A DNA stretch of 12,640 nucleotides from an uncultured Prevotella sp. (GTDB taxonomy: Bacteria; Bacteroidota; Bacteroidia; Bacteroidales; Bacteroidaceae). Location of the stretch: NCBI GenBank assembly GCA_900769275.1, contig CAAGGA010000109.1, positions 1-12,640 of the forward strand, given 5' to 3'. The notes beneath the pieces are model-generated. The model saw nothing but the letters and a program-made list of their open reading frames with translations, made no database searches and was not told the DNA's origin. Both the position numbers and the translations under genes were made by a program. Below are positions 1 to 3,942 of this stretch, piece after piece (position 1 is the stretch's first letter; each line of letters starts with the position of its first letter).

Positions 1-381
1 CAGGCTGGTGATAACGTAGGTCTCCTCCTCCGTGGTGTAGATAAGTCAGAAATCAAGCGCGGTATGGTGCTCTGTCACCCAGGACAGGTTAAGCCATTCA
101 AGAAGTTCAAGGCTTCTATCTATGTCCTCAAGAAGGAAGAGGGTGGTCGTCACACACCATTCGGCAACAAGTACCGTCCTCAGTTCTACCTCCGTACCAT
201 GGACTGCACAGGTGAGATCGCTCTCCCAGAAGGCGTTGAAATGGTAATGCCTGGTGATAACGTAGAGATTAATGTAGAGCTCATTTATGCTGTAGCCCTC
301 AACGTAGGTCTCCGCTTCGCTATCCGTGAAGGTGGTCGTACCGTAGGTTCTGGTCAGATTACAGAGGTATATGAGGATTAA
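1..381 (+). CDS. tuf: Elongation factor Tu, 3' part (5' end outside window)
   Basis: EF-Tu is the GTPase that carries aminoacyl-tRNA to the ribosomal A site in the cytoplasm. The reading frame is open from base 1, so the gene is cut by the window edge; 126 residues plus a TAA stop are visible out of about 395 usual for the family. The visible part covers the end of domain II (AGDNVGLLLRG at visible residues 2-12) and all of domain III, with the family signatures GGRHTPF (48-54), YRPQFYLRT and LRFAIREGGRTVGSG near the C-terminus. The GTP-binding domain I lies upstream and cannot be judged. An internal ATG at 64 is a codon for Met inside domain II, not a start. The gene is the first of the + strand series, 74 bases ahead of tRNA-Trp. 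Identification is certain. Confidence 0.98.
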   Translation, partial: QAGDNVGLLLRGVDKSEIKRGMVLCHPGQVKPFKKFKASIYVLKKEEGGRHTPFGNKYRPQFYLRTMDCTGEIALPEGVEMVMPGDNVEINVELIYAVALNVGLRFAIREGGRTVGSGQITEVYED

Positions 382-424
382 TCCGAGATACGTATAGTCT
401 GAACGTACACTACAATCAGATGCC

Positions 425-451
425 GATTCCCGGTTTCTAAAGCCGGGAATC
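425..451 (+). promoter_or_regulatory. Hairpin between tuf and tRNA-Trp
   Basis: Inverted repeat GATTCCCGG (425-433) / CCGGGAATC (443-451), a perfect 9-bp stem. It can be extended inward by three more pairs (one G-U) to leave a three-base loop CTA. It lies 43 bases after the tuf stop and ends 4 bases before the tRNA. There is no T-tract after it (the next bases are ATTT and then the tRNA), so it is not a classical intrinsic terminator. It may mark the 3' end of the tuf message or help process the tRNA precursor. The structure is seen; the role is inferred. Confidence 0.5.
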
Positions 452-455
452 ATTT

Positions 456-526
456 ACGAGAGTCCTCCAATGGTAGGAGAGCGGTCTCCAAAACCGTCAA
501 TGTGGGTTCGATTCCTGCCTCTCGTG
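456..526 (+). tRNA. trnW: tRNA-Trp (anticodon CCA)
   Basis: A full cloverleaf of 71 bases can be drawn. The acceptor stem is ACGAGAG (456-462) with CTCTCGT (519-525), 7 perfect pairs. The D arm is CTCC (465-468) / GGAG (476-479) with loop AATGGTA. The anticodon stem is GCGGT (481-485) / ACCGT (493-497) around loop CTCCAAA, giving anticodon CCA at 488-490, which reads UGG. The T arm is GTGGG (502-506) / CCTGC (514-518) with loop TTCGATT. The discriminator base is G526, as expected for tryptophan tRNA. The 3' CCA is not encoded (CTA follows), so it must be added after transcription. It sits between tuf and secE and is probably cut out of the same transcript. Confidence 0.97.
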
Positions 527-542
527 CTAAAAGAAAGATAAT

Positions 543-731
543 ATGAATAAGGTTATAAATTACTGCAAGTCCTGTTACGAAGAACTTGCGCATAAGACAT
601 CTTGGCCTACAAGATCTGAACTTACCCACTCCGCGATGGTTGTATTATCTGCTTCCCTTGTCATCGCAGTGGTCGTGTTCGCAATGGACTCGGTGTTCAG
701 ATTTGTCATGAGCAACATTTATCCTAATTAA
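543..731 (+). CDS. secE: Preprotein translocase subunit SecE
   Basis: SecE is the small clamp subunit of the SecYEG channel that moves unfolded proteins across, or into, the inner membrane. The product is 62 residues, the usual length of the short single-helix form (Escherichia coli has a longer three-helix form). It shows the amphipathic N-terminal helix, the conserved WPTR turn at residues 21-24, and one membrane segment at about 31-56 (rich in V, A, L and I). Position between tRNA-Trp and nusG is the standard secE-nusG pairing. The start at 543 has A-rich sequence before it (AAAAGAAAGATAAT) and no Shine-Dalgarno motif. nusG begins 14 bases after the stop, so the two are almost certainly one transcript. 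Confidence 0.96.
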   Translation: MNKVINYCKSCYEELAHKTSWPTRSELTHSAMVVLSASLVIAVVVFAMDSVFRFVMSNIYPN

Positions 732-745
732 AATTCCCTAAGAAA

Positions 746-1291
746 ATGGCAGTTGACGGATTCAAATGGTATGTTATGCGTGTTGCCAGCAATAAGGAGC
801 AGAAACTGAAGGAGTATATAGAAAAGGAAATGTCACACAATCCGTTTCTTGCCTCCAACATTTCGCAAGTGCTCCTGCCTGTTGAGAAGCACGTTACCAT
901 GCGTAACGGCAAGAGGGAAGAGAAGGACAAGGTAAGACTGCCTGGATATCTCTTCATAGAAGCCAACCTCATAGGTGACATGGCTTACACCTTGCGCTTT
1001 ATGCCGAATTGCTTCGGTTTTCTTGGTGGACTGGATAACCCCACACCTCTCAGACAGGCTGATATCAACGCCATGCTTGGCGAAGCCGAAGAGACTATCC
1101 TCGAGCAGGAAGTTGATATCCCGTATGCTGTCAATGAGGTTGTCAAGGTTGCTGACGGACCGTTCAGCGGTTTCTCCGGTGTTATCGAAGAGGTAAACAA
1201 CGAGAAGCGCAAGCTGACTGTGATGGTCAAGATCTTCGGACGCAAAACGCCTCTGGAGCTTGGTTTTATGCAAGTCGAGAAAGAAGCATAG
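746..1291 (+). CDS. nusG: Transcription termination/antitermination factor NusG
   Basis: NusG binds the clamp of RNA polymerase, aids processive elongation and links polymerase to Rho or to the ribosome. The 181-residue product matches the family length. The N-terminal NGN domain begins with the typical KWYVMRVASNKEQK (residues 7-20) and contains the RLPGYLFIEA strand that leads into the polymerase-binding core. The C-terminal KOW domain starts near residue 130 (NEVVKVADGPFSGFSG) and ends with ELGFMQVEKEA. The start at 746 gives the usual N-terminus. It lies 14 bases after secE and 87 bases before rplK; that gap contains a hairpin. Its own partners RpoB and RpoC are encoded downstream in the same series. 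Confidence 0.98.
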   Translation: MAVDGFKWYVMRVASNKEQKLKEYIEKEMSHNPFLASNISQVLLPVEKHVTMRNGKREEKDKVRLPGYLFIEANLIGDMAYTLRFMPNCFGFLGGLDNPTPLRQADINAMLGEAEETILEQEVDIPYAVNEVVKVADGPFSGFSGVIEEVNNEKRKLTVMVKIFGRKTPLELGFMQVEKEA

Positions 1292-1297
1292 CCTTTT

Positions 1298-1328
1298 CCC
1301 TCCCTTTCCATGTTACAGAAAGGTAGGG
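1298..1328 (+). promoter_or_regulatory. Hairpin in nusG-rplK spacer (candidate leader or processing site)
   Basis: CCCTCCCTTTC (1298-1308) pairs with GAAAGGTAGGG (1318-1328): ten pairs and one C/T mismatch around a nine-base loop. It starts 6 bases after the nusG stop and ends 50 bases before the rplK start. No run of T follows, so a simple intrinsic terminator is unlikely. The rest of the gap is A/T-rich and includes the palindrome TTAATATTAA (1363-1372). Possible roles are mRNA processing, 3'-end protection or control of rplK. No function can be assigned from sequence. Confidence 0.4.
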
Positions 1329-1378
1329 TATTGTTATGTCCTTTCTATACATTCACTCAATTTTAATATTAACACAAA

Positions 1379-1819
1379 ATGGCTAAAGAAGTTGCTGGAT
1401 TTATCAAGTTACAGATTAAAGGCGGCGCTGCAAACCCTTCTCCTCCCGTAGGTCCTGCTCTTGGTTCCAAGGGTATCAACATCATGGGATTCTGTAAGGA
1501 GTTCAATGCCCGTACCCAGGATAAGGCAGGTAAGATTCTTCCTGTCGTTATCACTTACTATGCTGACAAATCATACAGCTTTGAGATCAAGACTCCTCCT
1601 GCAGCTGTTCAGCTCAAGGAAGCAGCCAAGGTCAAGACCGGTTCTTCTACTCCTAACCGTAAAAAGGTGGGTGAAGTAACCTGGGATCAGATTAAGGCTA
1701 TCGCAGAGGATAAGATGCCGGATTTGAACTGCTTTACGGTTCAGTCTGCCATGCGTCTCATTGCCGGTACTGCACGTAGTATGGGTATCACTGTAAAAGG
1801 AGATTTTCCCGCTGAGTAA
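1379..1819 (+). CDS. rplK: Large subunit ribosomal protein L11 (uL11)
   Basis: L11 binds the GTPase-associated region of 23S rRNA with the L10-L12 stalk and takes part in factor binding and the stringent response. The product is 146 residues, close to the usual 141-145. The N-terminal domain carries the proline-rich segment NPSPPVGPALG (residues 19-29), the site that faces thiostrepton in the family. The C-terminal rRNA-binding domain follows, with TPNRKKVGEVTWDQI and a closing AMRLIAGTARSMGI stretch. The start at 1379 is preceded by TTAACACAAA and has no Shine-Dalgarno motif. It is followed after 61 bases by rplA, the normal L11-L1 pair. Confidence 0.98.
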   Translation: MAKEVAGFIKLQIKGGAANPSPPVGPALGSKGINIMGFCKEFNARTQDKAGKILPVVITYYADKSYSFEIKTPPAAVQLKEAAKVKTGSSTPNRKKVGEVTWDQIKAIAEDKMPDLNCFTVQSAMRLIAGTARSMGITVKGDFPAE

Positions 1820-1830
1820 TTAACGATTTC

Positions 1831-1863
1831 CGGGAGGTGAAACCGCTTTCACCGCTTGCACCG
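1831..1863 (+). promoter_or_regulatory. Hairpin ahead of rplA (candidate r-protein autoregulatory site)
   Basis: GGTGAAA (1836-1842) and TTTCACC (1847-1853) form a perfect 7-bp stem with loop CCGC. An outer helix CGG (1831-1833) with CCG (1861-1863) can close below it, leaving an asymmetric internal loop (GA on the left, GCTTGCA on the right). Two short helices around an asymmetric loop, with GGGAGG on the 5' side, loosely resembles the type of RNA bound by ribosomal protein L1, which is known to repress its own operon in other bacteria. The right-hand loop does not match what I recall of the conserved L1 site, so this remains a guess. The right side also holds a near-tandem repeat, ACCGCTTTC / ACCGCTTGC. 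Confidence 0.35.
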
Positions 1864-1880
1864 AAAAAACTTCAAGAAAA

Positions 1881-2573
1881 ATGAGTAAACTGACAAAAAA
1901 CCAAAAGGCAGTAGCCGGTAAGGTAGAGGCTAACAAGCTCTATACCCTTGCTGAGGCATCAGCCCTCGTGAAGGAGATTACCACAACGAAGTTTGATGCT
2001 TCCGTTGATATGGACATCCGTCTCGGCGTTGACCCTCGCAAGGCTAACCAGATGGTACGTGGCGTCGTATCTCTTCCTAACGGAACAGGTAAGGTGACAC
2101 GTGTGCTTGTTCTCTGTACACCAGACCAGGAGGCTGCTGCCAAGGAAGCCGGCGCCGACTATGTAGGTCTCGATGAGTATATCGAGAAGATTAAGGGTGG
2201 CTGGACGGACATTGATGTCATCATCACCATGCCTTCATGTATGGGCAAGATTGGTCCTATCGGCCGTATCCTCGGTCCGCGCGGACTTATGCCAAACCCG
2301 AAGAGCGGTACCGTGACAATGAATATTGCACAGGCCGTCAAGGAGGTAAAGCAGGGTAAGATTGACTTCAAGGTTGACAAGACCGGTATCATCCACACGT
2401 CTATCGGTAAGGTTTCCATGACAGCTGAGCAGATACAGGGTAACGCCAAGGAACTTATCTCCACCGTTATCAAGCTCAAGCCGGCTGCTGCTAAGGGTAC
2501 ATACATCAAGAGTATCTTTATTTCAAGCACAATGAGTAAGGGTATCAAGATTGATCCTAAATCAGCTGAGTAA
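1881..2573 (+). CDS. rplA: Large subunit ribosomal protein L1 (uL1)
   Basis: L1 forms the mobile stalk beside the E site that helps release deacylated tRNA; in other bacteria it also represses translation of the rplK-rplA message. The product is 230 residues, the usual length. Family motifs are visible: DMDIRLGVDPRKANQMVRG in the first third, the L1 signature ILGPRGLMPNPKSGTV beginning at residue 130, and the closing IKSIFISSTMSKGIKID. The start at 1881 follows GAAAAAACTTCAAGAAAA, again A-rich with no Shine-Dalgarno motif. rplJ begins only 18 bases after the stop, so L1 and L10 are on one transcript. Confidence 0.98.
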   Translation: MSKLTKNQKAVAGKVEANKLYTLAEASALVKEITTTKFDASVDMDIRLGVDPRKANQMVRGVVSLPNGTGKVTRVLVLCTPDQEAAAKEAGADYVGLDEYIEKIKGGWTDIDVIITMPSCMGKIGPIGRILGPRGLMPNPKSGTVTMNIAQAVKEVKQGKIDFKVDKTGIIHTSIGKVSMTAEQIQGNAKELISTVIKLKPAAAKGTYIKSIFISSTMSKGIKIDPKSAE

Positions 2574-2591
2574 CTCTAAAAGTTTTGTACA

Positions 2592-3110
2592 ATGAAAAAG
2601 GAAGTAAAAGATACTATCATCACCAGTCTCGGTGAGATGCTCAGGCAGTATCCCCATTTCTACCTTGTAGATCTCACGGGTCTCAATGCTGCTGACACGA
2701 GCGATCTCCGCCGCAAGTGCTTCAAGAACGAGATAAAGCTGTCCGTTGTGAAGAACAAGTTGCTTCACAAGGCTTTCGAGGCTTCTGAGACGGATTTCTC
2801 AGCTCTCTATCCTACATTGAAGGGTACCACGGCTCTCATGTTCTCACAGGTTGCCAATGCGCCTGCAAAGCTTCTCAAGGAGTACAAGGATGTCAATCCT
2901 ACTCTCAAGGGTGCTTACGCTGAGGAAATGGTATTTGTAGGTGCAGAGAATCTTGAGGCTCTCTCTGCTATCAAGAGCAAGAACGAGGTTATCGCAGACA
3001 TCGTTGCTCTCCTGCAGTCTCCTGCAAAGAACGTTATCTCTGCTCTTCAGGGTTCCGCAGGCGGCAAGATTCATGGTCTTCTCGAAACAATGGCAAACAA
3101 GCCGGAGTAA
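2592..3110 (+). CDS. rplJ: Large subunit ribosomal protein L10 (uL10)
   Basis: L10 is the base of the ribosomal stalk: its N-terminal domain holds 23S rRNA near L11 and its C-terminal helix carries the L12 dimers. The product is 172 residues, in the family range. The N-terminal region shows the typical FYLVDLTGLNAADTSDLRR and the LSVVKNKLLHKAF segment. The last 40 residues form the L12-binding tail. It sits 18 bases after rplA. Downstream, the gap to rplL is 152 bases, much longer than the rplA-rplJ gap, and contains a foldable element. No L10 leader can lie directly ahead of rplJ because only 18 bases are available there. Confidence 0.97.
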   Translation: MKKEVKDTIITSLGEMLRQYPHFYLVDLTGLNAADTSDLRRKCFKNEIKLSVVKNKLLHKAFEASETDFSALYPTLKGTTALMFSQVANAPAKLLKEYKDVNPTLKGAYAEEMVFVGAENLEALSAIKSKNEVIADIVALLQSPAKNVISALQGSAGGKIHGLLETMANKPE

Positions 3111-3118
3111 GACGGAAG

Positions 3119-3197
3119 ATGCACTCTACAGTAATGGCAGGAACAGGAGTCCTGTCACGACTGAAATTACCAAATCAATTTTTGGCAGTCTGTGCAT
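3119..3197 (+). ncRNA. Candidate structured RNA element in rplJ-rplL spacer
   Basis: Three helices can be drawn by eye in this untranslated spacer. The outer stem is ATGCAC (3119-3124) with GTGCAT (3192-3197). Inside it lie hairpin A, TGGCAGGA (3135-3142) with TCCTGTCA (3150-3157) and a 7-base loop, and hairpin B, GACTG (3159-3163) with CAGTC (3186-3190) stacked on CCAAA (3170-3174) with TTTGG (3181-3185). Hairpin B has a 6-base bulge on its 5' side and a 6-base loop. One base separates A from B and one separates B from the outer stem, so the shape is a compact three-way junction. It precedes the palindrome AGCCATGGCT (3200-3209) and a T6 run (3227-3232). The position suggests control of L12 output; no known family is recognised. 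Confidence 0.4.
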
Positions 3198-3262
3198 AGA
3201 GCCATGGCTGCAAACCATTATCATTCTTTTTTGTATTAACAATTAAAAAACATTCAAATAAA

Positions 3263-3640
3263 ATGGCAGATATTAAAGCTATTGCTGAGGAACTCGTAAA
3301 CCTCACAGTAAAGGAAGTAAATGAATTGGCACAGGTTCTTAAGGAAGAGTATGGCATTGAGCCAGCTGCTGCTGCAGTTGCAGTTGCTGCTCCTGTTGCT
3401 GGTGGCGCTGCTGACGCTCCTGCAGAGAAGGACTCTTTCGACGTAGTTCTCGCTGAGGTAGGTGCTAACAAGCTTCAGGTCGTTAAGGCTGTCAAGGAGG
3501 CTTGCGGTCTCGGTCTTAAGGAAGCTAAGGAGCTCGTTGACGGTGCTCCTGCTACCATCAAGGAAGGTCTCGCTAAGGGTGAGGCTGAGAACCTCAAGAA
3601 GGCTATCGAAGAGGCTGGTGCCAAGGTAGAGCTCAAGTAA
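3263..3640 (+). CDS. rplL: Large subunit ribosomal protein L7/L12 (bL12)
   Basis: L12 is the multi-copy stalk protein that recruits and activates the translation GTPases, including EF-Tu. The 125-residue product has the standard three parts: N-terminal dimer domain (1-32) that attaches to L10, an Ala/Pro/Gly-rich hinge (about 34-53), and a globular C-terminal domain (from 55) with KLQVVKAVKEACGLGLKEAKELVDGAP. Codon use is strongly biased, as expected for a highly expressed protein. The start at 3263 follows AACATTCAAATAAA, without a Shine-Dalgarno motif. A hairpin begins on the stop codon itself. Confidence 0.99.
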   Translation: MADIKAIAEELVNLTVKEVNELAQVLKEEYGIEPAAAAVAVAAPVAGGAADAPAEKDSFDVVLAEVGANKLQVVKAVKEACGLGLKEAKELVDGAPATIKEGLAKGEAENLKKAIEEAGAKVELK

Positions 3641-3681
3641 TCTGAATCATTTTCAGATTATTTTCCGGGTCAAACCCGAAA
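3638..3681 (+). terminator. Two small tandem hairpins right after rplL
   Basis: TAATCTGAA (3638-3646) pairs perfectly with TTCAGATTA (3652-3660) around TCATT and is followed by TTTT (3661-3664); the first arm begins with the rplL stop codon. A second hairpin, CGGGT (3666-3670) with ACCCG (3674-3678), can be extended by TTT (3662-3664) with AAA (3679-3681) across one bulged C. The first is A/T-rich and has only a short T-run, so it is a weak terminator at best. Transient pausing or protection of the rplL 3' end is as likely. Confidence 0.4.
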
Positions 3682-3698
3682 CTTTAATAAAAAATAAC

Positions 3699-3755
3699 AA
3701 AAGATTAGGATCTGCTAAGTAGGTGGATCTTAATCTTTTCTTGTCTTTTACCTGT
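3699..3755 (+). terminator. Terminator-like hairpin (attenuator candidate) between rplL and rpoB
   Basis: The arms 3699-3712 (AAAAGATTAGGATC) and 3726-3739 (GATCTTAATCTTTT) form 14 consecutive pairs, one of them G-U, around a 13-base loop. The 3' arm runs into the pyrimidine-rich TTTTCTTGTCTTTT, and the 5' arm begins with A bases, the classic shape of an intrinsic terminator that could work in both directions. Full termination would leave rpoB and rpoC without the upstream transcript, so partial read-through (attenuation) or a separate promoter for rpoB must be assumed. Confidence 0.65.
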
Positions 3756-3795
3756 CTTCTTTATCTGCAATCGCCTGTCTTTTCTTGCGTTTTAT

Positions 3796-3892
3796 GGTAG
3801 AAGTCAGGATTACGGACAGAGTGTGGATGAGAGAATCCCAATAACGGAAACAGCCGTCCGTCAAAAGAATCAGGAAACAGGAGACTTCTGTC
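3796..3892 (+). promoter_or_regulatory. Candidate structured leader upstream of rpoB
   Basis: A long imperfect hairpin can be drawn. The outer helix is GGTAGAAGTC (3796-3805) with GACTTCTGTC (3883-3892), 10 pairs including two G-U. An internal loop follows. The next helix is GATT plus ACGGAC (3808-3817) with GTCCGT (3856-3861) and AATC (3868-3871), separated on the 3' side by a 6-base bulge CAAAAG. An inner hairpin GGAT (3825-3828) with ATCC (3835-3838) is possible. It ends 50 bases before the rpoB start. It could be a processing site for a double-strand-specific RNase or a translational control element. No known family is recognised. Confidence 0.35.
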
Positions 3893-3902
3893 CCCTCACC
3901 CC

Positions 3903-3932
3903 TTGTAATAGAAGAATATAAACCTACCTTTT
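3903..3932 (+). promoter_or_regulatory. Weak Bacteroidetes-type promoter candidate for rpoB
   Basis: TTG (3903-3905), 19 bases, then TACCTTTT (3925-3932). This resembles the group's -33 TTG and -7 TAnnTTTG elements but lacks the final G of the -7 box. Transcription would start about 5-10 bases before the ATG at 3943, leaving almost no leader. Such short matches occur by chance, so the call is tentative. Confidence 0.2.
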
Positions 3933-3942
3933 TATAATAATA

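Larger units (their letters stand above)
3641..3942 (+). other. Long rplL-rpoB spacer (302 bases)
   Basis: No credible gene lies here. From left to right the spacer holds two small hairpins, a strong terminator-like hairpin (3699-3739), a pyrimidine-rich stretch (about 3735-3790), a long bulged helix (3796-3892) and a weak promoter-like pair just before rpoB. It separates the very abundant L12 product from the much less abundant RNA polymerase subunits. In Escherichia coli the same junction carries an attenuator and an RNase III site; a similar function here is inferred from position and structure only. Confidence 0.7.

Noticed and set aside
64..66. ATG at 64 as the start of a short 105-residue gene
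   Set aside because: The frame is open upstream to base 1 with perfect EF-Tu sequence, so this is an internal Met.
46..453. A 135-codon open frame on the - strand opposite tuf
   Set aside because: It is antisense to conserved EF-Tu coding sequence and overlaps the spacer hairpin; no homologous motif seen.
1260..1451. A 63-codon + strand frame across the nusG-rplK junction
   Set aside because: It overlaps both true genes in another frame and has no family features.
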